From assembly GCA_029240245.1 (NCBI GenBank), contig JARBTJ010000006.1, positions 40,258-104,257 on the forward strand: DNA of 64,000 nt, given 5' to 3'. The DNA is from Herbinix sp. (GTDB taxonomy: Bacteria; Bacillota; Clostridia; Lachnospirales; Lachnospiraceae). The number at the start of each line of letters is the position of its first letter. Position 1 is the stretch's first letter. Both the position numbers and the translations under genes were made by a program. Below, one piece after another: positions 37,203 through 44,799 of the stretch. The notes below the pieces were generated by a model, which was not told the origin of the DNA, did no database searches, and was given only the letters and a program-made list of their open reading frames with translations.

Positions 37203-37943
37203 TTGAAAGATTTAGTTATTCTGAAGGGGAATGAAGCAGTATGTGACAGCTTGGAAGTGGCGGAGAGATTTCATAAACGGCACCAAGAAATATTGTATGC
37301 CATTGAAGGCAGGAAGTGTTCATGCAATGGCAAAGGGTGCAAGAAGTGTGATGGTCGAGGATATCAGCAATTAGGGTTGTTGCAAGAAGACCTAGAGATA
37401 GGTGCAAAATCGCACTTATCTAAAATGTTTAGAAAATCAACTTATACAGATACCGGTAGAAGAAAACGACCTATCTATTACATAAACAGAGACGGTTTTT
37501 CTATTCTAACCATGGGATTCACAGGATCGGAAGCTTTGCAATGGAAACTGGACTACATAAAAGCTTTCAACAGCATGGAGAAGCTTATCCAAGAGCAGCA
37601 ATCCAACGAATGGAAGTTCTTCCGGCACCAGGGGAAGAGCGTAAGGCTGGCTGAGACAGACACCCTTAAGAAGCTGGTCGAGTATTCAAAGGCCATGGGC
37701 AGTAACAACCTTAAGCAGATCTACAGCAATTATACCCGACTTGCTAATAAGACTGTAGGTATTAAGAGTATTAAGGAGGCCACTACCATGCAGCTCGGTT
37801 ACTTGATGCTGGTTGAGAACATCTTCATACAGGTTATACGGTCCGGAATGGATCTGAACAAGGATTACCATGATATATACCAGGACTGTAAGGCAAAGGC
37901 TATTCAATTAAGTAATGCGGTTGCCATTGGTATAACGGCGTAG
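37203..37943 (+). CDS. Rha-family phage regulatory protein with inserted zinc-knuckle
   Basis: 246 residues. MKDLVILKGNEAVCDSLEVAERFHKRHQEILYAIE and later YYINRDGFSILTMGFTGSEALQWKLDYIKAFNSME are the Rha signature; Rha proteins occur in temperate phages and interfere with infection in hosts lacking IHF. Between the two halves sits CSCNGKGCKKCDGRGYQ, a DnaJ-type CxC..GC..C..G zinc-binding motif not usual in the family. The TTG at 37203 is chosen because AAAGGAG precedes it and the protein then begins as Rha proteins do; an ATG at 37170 is an alternative. The C-terminal half resembles a phage antirepressor region. Confidence 0.8.
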   Translation: MKDLVILKGNEAVCDSLEVAERFHKRHQEILYAIEGRKCSCNGKGCKKCDGRGYQQLGLLQEDLEIGAKSHLSKMFRKSTYTDTGRRKRPIYYINRDGFSILTMGFTGSEALQWKLDYIKAFNSMEKLIQEQQSNEWKFFRHQGKSVRLAETDTLKKLVEYSKAMGSNNLKQIYSNYTRLANKTVGIKSIKEATTMQLGYLMLVENIFIQVIRSGMDLNKDYHDIYQDCKAKAIQLSNAVAIGITA

Positions 37944-37955
37944 GAAGGTGGCTAT

Positions 37956-38126
37956 ATGGCAGATAAGAGAGTAGATATCATCCTGGAGGAAGTGGATCAG
38001 GAATACACCATTCCTTCCTACATGGAAGACTATGTGAAACGTGGAATTGCAAAGGCCCTGAAGAAGATTGATATGAATCAGGAGTTACTGCGAGACCTGG
38101 CAATGGAGCAGAGAGAGACAGCATAA
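37956..38126 (+). CDS. 56-residue island protein, unknown
   Basis: MADKRVDIILEEVDQEYTIP... ending EQRETA, acidic and helical, 12 bases after the Rha-like gene with AGGAAGGTGG upstream. No family recognised; coding inferred from spacing and ribosome site. Confidence 0.6.
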   Translation: MADKRVDIILEEVDQEYTIPSYMEDYVKRGIAKALKKIDMNQELLRDLAMEQRETA

Positions 38127-38201
38127 ATTATTTTGTCATGGGTATTGACTTTTCATATCTAATTAAGACTATTATAAGACAATCGCAGAAAGGAGTATTT
38201 A

Positions 38202-38450
38202 ATGGCATTAGCGAGAATGCGGACACCGCAGCAGGTGTATGACATGATCCATGCAGAGGATCCAGAAAGCAGTGTAAGCCTATGGTATATTCGTTCAGTT
38301 ATTAAGCAAGGGAAGGTACCGGTTCTAAAATCAGGTACAAAATTCCTTATCAATTATGATCGATTCCTTGAGTATCTGGCCGGAGATCTACCAGAAGCAG
38401 ATCTGGAACCGGCACAGAACCTCGGAGTGATCAGGAAGGTAAGCGAGTAG
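38202..38450 (+). CDS. Excisionase-like small HTH protein
   Basis: 82 residues. RTPQQVYDMIHAEDPESSVSLWYIRSVIKQGKVPVLKSGTKFLINYDRFLEYL is a winged-helix HTH_17/Xis-type domain. AAAGGAGTATTTA precedes it. Could act as excisionase or as a transcription factor. A TTGACT at 38145 may be part of its promoter. Confidence 0.7.
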   Translation: MALARMRTPQQVYDMIHAEDPESSVSLWYIRSVIKQGKVPVLKSGTKFLINYDRFLEYLAGDLPEADLEPAQNLGVIRKVSE

Positions 38451-38458
38451 GTGATCCG

Positions 38459-38812
38459 GTGGTAGTAAATAAACAATCATTTTACGAGAGCATTGACCGG
38501 AATACCGTATTCGATGAAGCATTCTTCAAGAAGGTCCTGGGCTACGGCATGTATGATAAGCCCTTTCTGGAGATCGTGGCTGCCAAGCTCATAGAAATAG
38601 GTATGCCCGATATGGTGGAGGCTTATAATGAATGGTATGCGGCATGGAAGGCAGAGGATGACCAGCAAATGAAGAAAGTAACAGAATGGTATCATAAGGA
38701 GTGTGATCGAGTATTTGAGAAAAGACAGAAAGAACAGCATAGGAAGGCGGTGGAAAAGTGGAAAGAGAACTTACAGAACATGAGCAACGAGGAATTGATC
38801 CGTATGTTATAG
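38459..38812 (+). CDS. Island protein of 117 residues, unknown
   Basis: Charged, helical protein; C-terminal third rich in Lys/Glu (ECDRVFEKRQKEQHRKAVEKWKENL). GTG start. Overlaps the next gene by 55 bases. No family recognised. Confidence 0.6.
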   Translation: MVVNKQSFYESIDRNTVFDEAFFKKVLGYGMYDKPFLEIVAAKLIEIGMPDMVEAYNEWYAAWKAEDDQQMKKVTEWYHKECDRVFEKRQKEQHRKAVEKWKENLQNMSNEELIRML

Positions 38813-40344
38813 ACGAACTAAAGCGTAGGGGATTAGTTCTATCGGTATCAGATAATGCTTTTATCCCTTTTGACCCTTTTGTCGCTAATGACACAAGTAA
38901 ATTATCAAAATTTCCAGTGGCTGCATTACCTGCTAAGATTAGAGGATATGTGGTAGAAGTTGCGGAGTGTTTGCAGGTACCAGTAGACATGGCTGCAGTA
39001 TCAGCTTTAACAGTTATTTCCCTATGTGTCCAGGGAAAATACATTGTAAATCCAAAACCAGGATGGGTAGAACCATTGAATTTATATACAGCAATCGTAG
39101 CAAGGCCTTCTGAGCGTAAGAGCCCGACATCTAAGGAAATGACAGAGATCGTACATAAATATACTAAGGAAGAAAATGAGCGAAGGGTACCAGATATCGC
39201 TGAATACAAACTGAAGAGTGAGATTCTTACTAAGAGAGTAAGTACATTGAAAGATGCAGCAGCTAAAGGAAAAGGTAAGAATAAGATCACTATGGATGAA
39301 GTGTTAGCTGTGCAAAATGAATTGAATGAGCTGGAAGAGGTCACTCCATTGCAGCTCGTGGCAGATGATATTACACCGGAATCACTTATCCGTCTCATGA
39401 TGGAAAACAATGAGAGAATGGCTATTATATCATCTGAAGGCGGTATATTTGGTCTATTAGCTGGAAGATACAGTGAAAGAACCAACCTAGACATCTTTCT
39501 TAAGGCTTATTCTGGGGATCCGGTCAATGTGAATCGTATTGGTAGAAAAAGCGATACATTAGAACATCCAGCATTAACTATGTTACTGTTTGTACAACCG
39601 TCTATCATTCAAGAGATTATGGAAAATAGCGAATTTAAAGGAAGAGGTTTTTTGGCAAGATTTCTATATTCTTTGCCAGTATCTGTTATCGGTAGTAGAT
39701 CATATGACACTATGGAAGTATCAGAGATAGAGAAGAAAAAATACAATGATTTAGTCTATAGCCTTCTCAATATTCCAGATATGTTTGGTTGCAGAGTAAT
39801 ACGATTTAGTAATGAAGCCCATATAAAGAGCCGTGAGTTCTTCAATGAGATAGAAAAGAGATTGATTGATGACCTAGAGGGAATCGATTCCTGGGCAGGT
39901 AAGTTTCATGGACAGGTAATGAGAATAGCCGGCATAATACATTGCATTAAGCATGAATTGAATTCCTATAATATTCTACTTGAAGAGGATACAATGAAAC
40001 AGTCAATTGAGATAGGATATTATTTTTTGGAGCATGCTAAGGCAGCATTTTCTATCATGGGACTATCTGAAAAACAGGAGATAAAAAACGCAAAGTATAT
40101 TTTGAGTCGTATTGACAAAAGGGACAATAAGGACAAAAGAATTACAAAGCGTGATTTGTTCAGGTTATGTGATGGAAGATTTAAATCAGTCGATGAAATG
40201 AAGCCGGGACTGGACGAACTAGTGAAGCGAGGATACATCATGATCAATACAATAAAGACCGGTGGCAGGCCATCCGATATTATTGAAATCAATCCGGAAT
40301 ATGAATTACAAAAGGTTCAAACGGAAGGAGATGAAGGAGTATGA
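38758..40344 (+). CDS. DUF3987 (YfjI-like) primase/helicase-type protein
   Basis: 528 residues. AALPAKIRGYVVEVAECLQVPVDMAAVSALTVISLCVQGKYIV, then YTAIVARPSERKSPTSKEMTEIV (P-loop-like, with RKS), and IISSEGGIFGLLAGRYSE are DUF3987 features. Such proteins sit in replication modules of phages, plasmids and satellites. GTG start within the preceding gene; stop overlaps the next start as ATGA. Confidence 0.82.
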   Translation: MERELTEHEQRGIDPYVIDELKRRGLVLSVSDNAFIPFDPFVANDTSKLSKFPVAALPAKIRGYVVEVAECLQVPVDMAAVSALTVISLCVQGKYIVNPKPGWVEPLNLYTAIVARPSERKSPTSKEMTEIVHKYTKEENERRVPDIAEYKLKSEILTKRVSTLKDAAAKGKGKNKITMDEVLAVQNELNELEEVTPLQLVADDITPESLIRLMMENNERMAIISSEGGIFGLLAGRYSERTNLDIFLKAYSGDPVNVNRIGRKSDTLEHPALTMLLFVQPSIIQEIMENSEFKGRGFLARFLYSLPVSVIGSRSYDTMEVSEIEKKKYNDLVYSLLNIPDMFGCRVIRFSNEAHIKSREFFNEIEKRLIDDLEGIDSWAGKFHGQVMRIAGIIHCIKHELNSYNILLEEDTMKQSIEIGYYFLEHAKAAFSIMGLSEKQEIKNAKYILSRIDKRDNKDKRITKRDLFRLCDGRFKSVDEMKPGLDELVKRGYIMINTIKTGGRPSDIIEINPEYELQKVQTEGDEGV

Positions 40345-40520
40345 ATTTGAAAATACCTACACCAGAAGAGAGTTTTCGTAAGTGGACCTCTAATATGGAA
40401 TGGAGAATTGAAGTTCTTATGGAGAAAGGATTTACTAAAGATCAAGCAATAGAATTATTAAAGGTTTATATGCTTGGTGACTTAGAAAACATATTTGACG
40501 CAGTAAACAGTATTGGATAG
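40341..40520 (+). CDS. 59-residue island protein, unknown
   Basis: MNLKIPTPEESFRKWTSNMEWRIEVLMEKGFTKDQAIELLKVY... ATGA overlap with the DUF3987 gene and AAGGAGATGAAGGAGT upstream argue for translation. No family recognised. Confidence 0.6.
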   Translation: MNLKIPTPEESFRKWTSNMEWRIEVLMEKGFTKDQAIELLKVYMLGDLENIFDAVNSIG

Positions 40521-40537
40521 GGAAAGGAGATTATCAG

Positions 40538-40705
40538 GTGGATTACGCATCTCAGAATTTAATTGAAGCATTAGATCGTATCTGTAAGGCTATTGAGGAT
40601 ACCAATTATCAGCTGGAGAGGTTGAATGAAAATTTCGAAAATGTAACCGGAAACTTCAAAGATCGGACATTTCTCAATGTTGTAGCCTCTGTCCATGAGA
40701 ATTAA
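40538..40705 (+). CDS. 55-residue island protein, coiled-coil-like
   Basis: MDYASQNLIEALDRICKAIEDTNYQLERLNENFENV..., GTG start after GGAAAGGAG. Heptad-like helix. Unknown function. Confidence 0.55.
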   Translation: MDYASQNLIEALDRICKAIEDTNYQLERLNENFENVTGNFKDRTFLNVVASVHEN

Positions 40706-40902
40706 GAAAATGTGTTCGAAAAAAGTGAAAAAAAGGTTTGACAGTATTGTAGGACATCGCTCAATAATCGTAAAAAGCCCTTCCCAGTGCGCCAACACCG
40801 GAAAAGGGCAAAGTAACCCGTCAACTAACCACAGAAAGCCGGAATTACACCTTAAATATATCACAGGTAGATCTCCGGCGCAAGAAAAGGAGAAATTTAC
40901 AT

Positions 40903-41478
40903 ATGTATATTACAATCAATGAAGAATTACGGATCCAGTCCTGCAAAATTGAGGATTTAACCCAGGAGCAAAAGGATCGCTTCGAAGAATCATTCCAAGG
41001 TGATAGTATAACAACTCTGACAGTGTTCTATGATCCGGTTAGCGATACAGTGATCTTAAATCATGATAATGCAAATTATGATCTTTATTTAGCAGCAGCT
41101 GAAACATTCCTGACGGTTGATGCAAAGCAAAGGAAGTATATCCTGGAGAATATTCCGGAATCATGTAAAGAGACAATGACATTTTTAAATAATGTTGCGA
41201 AACGTAGGGAACGTATCAAAGCGGATCAAGAAGCAGATGAAGAGGCCAGGCGGATCCGGAAGATCCTAGGTAAACAGATTATAGGAACCTATGATCAGCA
41301 GTATAGTGTACTCAAAGCTCTAAGAAGGGTTGATGATCGCTATAATGATGGGTATCTGAGAGACTATAATCCTTTCATGTATGGCTATATCCTTGGGATT
41401 GGAGCTGAGAGAGCCAGAAGAAAAGCAAGGGCAATGCAACCGGTCCTTAACTCGAAGGGAGCTGACCGGAATGAGTGA
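40903..41478 (+). CDS. Island protein of 191 residues, unknown
   Basis: MYITINEELRIQSCKIEDLTQEQKDRFEESF... with an acidic/basic helical middle (RRERIKADQEADEEARRIRKILGK) and a C-terminus with YILGIGAERARRKARAM. AGGAGAAATTTACAT precedes the ATG. Ends as ATGAGTGA, overlapping the next start. DNA from here to about 45.9 kb is noticeably richer in GATC and CCGG than the host genes. Confidence 0.65.
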   Translation: MYITINEELRIQSCKIEDLTQEQKDRFEESFQGDSITTLTVFYDPVSDTVILNHDNANYDLYLAAAETFLTVDAKQRKYILENIPESCKETMTFLNNVAKRRERIKADQEADEEARRIRKILGKQIIGTYDQQYSVLKALRRVDDRYNDGYLRDYNPFMYGYILGIGAERARRKARAMQPVLNSKGADRNE

Positions 41479-41638
41479 TATCTATGTTGATGTAATTCCC
41501 ATGGAAGAGACAGCTCAGGATTATCGAGAGCAGATCGAGGCTATCCTGAATAATATTGATTATATTCCTTCGCTGATGGCCATCCATGAGGTTGCATTGA
41601 ATCATCTGCTTAATGCCTCCGGAAGGAAGTGGATCTGA
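41471..41638 (+). CDS. 55-residue island protein, unknown
   Basis: MSDIYVDVIPMEETAQDYREQIEAILNNIDYIPSLMAIHEVALNHLL.... Starts 8 bases inside the preceding gene; its TGA abuts the next ATG. Confidence 0.55.
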   Translation: MSDIYVDVIPMEETAQDYREQIEAILNNIDYIPSLMAIHEVALNHLLNASGRKWI

Positions 41639-41812
41639 ATGATAGGGCAGATAAGAGTCTCCTATACTGATCCTGATGAGTTGCAGGAAGTTGTGAAACG
41701 GTTGCAACCGGTAAAGAAGGTCAAGATATCAAAGAATGAGCAGGGAGGATATCGGAAGGCCTACATAGAGCTAGCGATAGAGAAAAGTATTGATACACCT
41801 TGCTATAAGTGA
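41639..41812 (+). CDS. 57-residue island protein, unknown
   Basis: MIGQIRVSYTDPDELQEVVKRLQPVKKVKISKNEQGGYRKAYIEL.... Begins right after the preceding stop. The pattern of a beta strand, helix and RKAYIE strand is common in small phage proteins. Function unknown. Confidence 0.55.
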   Translation: MIGQIRVSYTDPDELQEVVKRLQPVKKVKISKNEQGGYRKAYIELAIEKSIDTPCYK

Positions 41813-41818
41813 TATAAT
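41790..41818 (+). promoter_or_regulatory. Promoter before the 198-residue protein gene
   Basis: TTGATA (41790-41795), 17-bp spacer, TATAAT (41813-41818), overlapping the end of the preceding gene. Confidence 0.7.
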
Positions 41819-41875
41819 ACAGATAGAATAAATGAATATGTAAGTACCCCAGCTGGACAGTTGGAAGCCTTATTT

Positions 41876-41927
41876 TAAAGGGCGTGGGAATGATTGGATT
41901 ATATCCGGTTGTTGCCATGCTCTTTTT
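41876..41927 (+). terminator. Hairpin with T tract (attenuator-like)
   Basis: AGGGCGTGG and CCATGCTCT pair (two G-U), followed by TTTTTC. It lies between the promoter at 41790 and the gene at 42064, so it may act as an attenuator. Confidence 0.5.
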
Positions 41928-42063
41928 TCATTTATTCCTTTAAAAAGTTTGCTCTCCTTTCTTTCATATAGCTCCTGAGCATGAGGATAAAAGGCTCTGT
42001 GAAATAGGAGAGCGTTTATACCGGTACCAATAAAATTCAAATAAAGAAAGCAGAGGAAAGAAA

Positions 42064-42660
42064 ATGAGCATTAAATCAAATTTAGTAAGTATTTATAATT
42101 CTTACAAGAGGAGGTTGACCGATGCAATAAGCCAGGTCAATTATGTGATGACAAGCGGTGAGTATACAATTGATGGTCAGCATGTGCAGCTTGAAGCTAT
42201 AAACAGGTCATTCATTAATGATGTAACCTTTTTCAAAAACCAAGCCCTGGGATACATCGATCAAGCGGAGCAAATATATAAAGACAGCAAGAAATACAAT
42301 ACAGTTTCTAATCTTAAAAACGGGGAATATCAAGCTGGACTTGCCAACGTCTTAAAAATCCTTGAAACCGGAACAATGGAGGATGATGATTTTTCCAATA
42401 TCATTGAGGTATATAAGAATGACTCCATTGCGCTTAATGCAATCAAAACGGTTGTGTTAAAAAATGAGAGAATGAGGAATATGTCCGGGTACATTCCTAC
42501 TAACGATCTGGATCAGATCAATGCATTCGAGGTACTTCGTAAGAATACAAAGAAGTATACAACTGAGATATCTATGTATAACAAGTCCAGTTTGGATATT
42601 AACGCTAAAATGCTTCTTGCTGCAGTTGATAACCTAGATGATAATTTGCTTTTGAAGTAA
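42064..42660 (+). CDS. Island protein of 198 residues, unknown
   Basis: Helical, soluble, neutral: MSIKSNLVSIYNSYKRRLTDAISQVNYVMTSGEY.... No signal peptide, motif or family recognised. AGAGGAAAGAAA upstream. Confidence 0.6.
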   Translation: MSIKSNLVSIYNSYKRRLTDAISQVNYVMTSGEYTIDGQHVQLEAINRSFINDVTFFKNQALGYIDQAEQIYKDSKKYNTVSNLKNGEYQAGLANVLKILETGTMEDDDFSNIIEVYKNDSIALNAIKTVVLKNERMRNMSGYIPTNDLDQINAFEVLRKNTKKYTTEISMYNKSSLDINAKMLLAAVDNLDDNLLLK

Positions 42661-42732
42661 AGCTTGATACTCAGCCCCTATTCGATCTTTTATCGGGTAG
42701 GGGTATTTACAAATACAGAAGGAGTGATATCC

Positions 42733-43116
42733 ATGAAACGAAAGAGAGGCGGTCAGCCGGGGAATAAGAACGCATTAGGTAATAAAGGCGGTGCTCCTAT
42801 AGGTAATCAAAACGCTTCCGGACATGGTGCTCCGCATGGAAATAGAAATGCTATTACACATGGATTGTACAGTCATACCGGTATTTATGCCAGGAGAGCA
42901 TTCGATTATAAATCGCTTTCCGGATCTGATAAAGCTCTGTTCGATGAAATACTAAAGGATGCCGGGAGTAACATTGGAGCAGCAGAGAATATCTTCAGGG
43001 TAGTTAAGTTTGAAAGAAATGTACCTCGAAACTGTAAGGATCCTCTGGCAGCAATGATGTACTCAGGACGGTTATTGATAGAATGTGCGAAACAGTACAA
43101 CATTCAAATGTGGTAA
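42733..43116 (+). CDS. Phage-type GNxNAxxHG-repeat protein (small-terminase-like)
   Basis: 127 residues. N-terminus is a run of GQPGNKNALGNKGGAPIGNQNA and HGAPHGNRNAITHGLYS repeats, seen in many Gram-positive phage proteins often annotated as small terminase or DNA-packaging related. No large terminase is near, which fits a satellite using helper packaging, if it is a terminase at all. ATG 42733 after AGGAGTGATATCC. Confidence 0.55.
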   Translation: MKRKRGGQPGNKNALGNKGGAPIGNQNASGHGAPHGNRNAITHGLYSHTGIYARRAFDYKSLSGSDKALFDEILKDAGSNIGAAENIFRVVKFERNVPRNCKDPLAAMMYSGRLLIECAKQYNIQMW

Positions 43117-43219
43117 CACGTGATCACTGGTGCAAAACAAACAACACGACATTAACCGCATACATAACTAAGTCTGTTTTATTTAAAGTATGCTTACATT
43201 TCTATAAAAAGGTGCAGGT

Positions 43220-43263
43220 GCAACGGAACGAATACGAACGTTCGGAACGTTACCGAGCGTTGC
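43220..43263. repeat. AACGTT-centred palindrome cluster
   Basis: GCAACG...CGTTGC ends enclose CGAACGTTCG (perfect 10-bp palindrome) and a second AACGTT. Lies just upstream of the 47-residue gene. Confidence 0.6.
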
Positions 43264-43283
43264 GGACGAAAGGAATTATTACA

Positions 43284-43427
43284 ATGAAGAAAGAAGCTGC
43301 AGCTATTAAGAAGAATAACGCTCACCTAGTACCCAAGAATAAGCTTGTGCTGGAAGCGTTCAACCTGGAGCAGGTTATGATATACGGCAAGCCGAAGATC
43401 AAACGGCTGCCGATCAGATTATATTGA
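43284..43427 (+). CDS. 47-residue basic island protein, unknown
   Basis: MKKEAAAIKKNNAHLVPKNKLVLEAFNLEQVM... with CGAAAGGAATTATTACA upstream. Very basic. The frame is open further back to 43083, but that part reads through the palindromes. Coding status uncertain. Confidence 0.45.
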   Translation: MKKEAAAIKKNNAHLVPKNKLVLEAFNLEQVMIYGKPKIKRLPIRLY

Positions 43428-43515
43428 ATAGTTTTTAGGCCGAAAACAGTTGCGATATTACAACTCGGAGAATGCCGGAACGAGTATTAATTTGGTGTAC
43501 ATTGACAATTGGATA

Positions 43516-43544
43516 TTGATAGTTGGCAGATAAAGTATTACAAT
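43516..43544 (+). promoter_or_regulatory. Promoter of the FRG-domain gene
   Basis: TTGATA (43516-43521), 17-bp spacer, TACAAT (43539-43544), 33 bases before the start codon. Confidence 0.55.
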
Positions 43545-43577
43545 TATTTAGAATAATTTGAGCTGAGGAGGCTGTGC

Positions 43578-44459
43578 ATGAAATCTGAGTTTAAAGTAAG
43601 TGATTTTCAAGATTATATCGGAATAATTGATAGTATAAAAGAAGTATATAGCATGTCTTTGGATGGTAGAGATATGATTTATAGAGGTATGTGTAGCAAG
43701 CATTTTAAGTTAATTCCCAGTATTTATAGAAATTCTTTTGATAAAGATCTTAAGATTGAGTGCAATACATATAATGATGAAGTCGAAATACTATATTGTT
43801 TTATCAAAGAAGCAAGTAATCTTATTGATCGTCTAAATAGAGAAGATTATATTTCATGGATGGAATATGCTCAACACTTTGGAGCACCTACGAGACTGTT
43901 GGATTTTACAATGAATCCTTTAGTAGCTTTATATTTTGCTTGTATTAGTGATATGAAAAATGATGGTAGTGTCAGTGTTATTATAAATAATAACTATAAT
44001 GATTTCTGCAATTTTAACTCTAAATATTTATTAGAGAACCCCAATGTGAATGTAAAGCAGGACATTATAAATGGAGCATTAAAAAAGAGTAAAAATTATT
44101 TTGAATATCCGTATAATTATATACCATATTACTTCGATAAAAGAATGGCAGCACAAAGTAGTTGCTTTATGCTTTGGGGATCAATTCACTGCTCATTTGA
44201 AGAGATGATTAAAGAAGAAAATCGACTGATTTTATATGAAAAACCTAATCAAGAAGAGAATAAAAGGCAAAGATTTCTTGGAAAGATAATAATTCCATCA
44301 TATTTAAAGCGAGAATTTATTCGTAAACTAGACTTGTTTGGTATTAATGAAAAAACATTATTTCCTGGACTCGATTCGATTGGAAAATATATTGCAAGAC
44401 ATTATATGAATCATCCTGATGAATTTTGGAATGAATTGGATTTGATTGATAAATACTAA
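43578..44459 (+). CDS. FRG-domain protein (candidate defence cargo)
   Basis: 293 residues. DMIYRGMCSKHFKLIPSIYRN carries the Phe/Tyr-Arg-Gly motif that names the domain, and MEYAQHFGAPTRLLDFTMNPLVALYFAC is its most conserved block. FRG proteins are frequent in defence islands and mobile elements; the biochemical activity is not established. It has its own promoter and terminator and is visibly more AT-rich than the genes on either side, as expected for a separately acquired cargo gene. GAGGAGGCTGTGC precedes the ATG. Confidence 0.9.
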   Translation: MKSEFKVSDFQDYIGIIDSIKEVYSMSLDGRDMIYRGMCSKHFKLIPSIYRNSFDKDLKIECNTYNDEVEILYCFIKEASNLIDRLNREDYISWMEYAQHFGAPTRLLDFTMNPLVALYFACISDMKNDGSVSVIINNNYNDFCNFNSKYLLENPNVNVKQDIINGALKKSKNYFEYPYNYIPYYFDKRMAAQSSCFMLWGSIHCSFEEMIKEENRLILYEKPNQEENKRQRFLGKIIIPSYLKREFIRKLDLFGINEKTLFPGLDSIGKYIARHYMNHPDEFWNELDLIDKY

Positions 44460-44470
44460 CTTGTACTAAC

Positions 44471-44500
44471 AACTATCAACATTCAGTTGGTAGTTTTTTT
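44471..44500 (+). terminator. Terminator of the FRG gene
   Basis: AACTATCAAC pairs with GTTGGTAGTT (one G-U) followed by TTTTT. Confidence 0.9.
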
Positions 44501-44516
44501 ATGCAGTAATAATGAG

Positions 44517-44781
44517 TTTCGACGTCGAAACAGTTGTGCCGGTGCAACTCATGCCAGGAAGCTTCACCAAATGGTCAGTGGTGACTTTTTGCACCTGGAC
44601 AGCGGTGTCGGGTTCCAATTATGCGACGTCGCATAGAGTTATTGAGTTTCGGTGCCGAAATCTATGGACAACAATGTCGGTAAGTTTCGCCGGCGAAAAT
44701 GGAATTGAGACAGTAGTTTATAGAATCCAAATTATTGTTCTGACGTCAGAACAGCTCCAGTCAGAGTTGCGACGTCGCAAC
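44517..44781. repeat. Array of short palindromes before the sigma-factor gene
   Basis: Nine short inverted repeats in 265 bp, each with a different sequence: TTTCGACGTCGAAA (44517), GTTGTGCCGGTGCAAC (44533), GTCAGTGGTGAC (44574), GACAGCGGTGTC (44598), ATGCGACGTCGCAT (44621), TTTCGGTGCCGAAA (44647), TTTCGCCGGCGAAA (44685), GTTCTGACGTCAGAAC (44737), GTTGCGACGTCGCAAC (44766). As RNA each would form a 4-6-bp stem with a tetraloop (ACGU, CCGG, GUGC, GUGG or GCGG). GAAGCTTC at 44558 may be a tenth. Confidence 0.92.
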
Positions 44782-44799
44782 ATAGAAGGTGGGGATATT

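Noticed and set aside
40695..40922. 75-residue open frame
   Set aside because: No good ribosome site, odd composition, and it overlaps the starts and ends of better supported genes.
44512..44799. N-terminal extension of the sigma factor by 96 residues
   Set aside because: The frame simply reads through the palindrome array; no ribosome site, and the protein proper starts at 44800 after GAAGGTGGGG.
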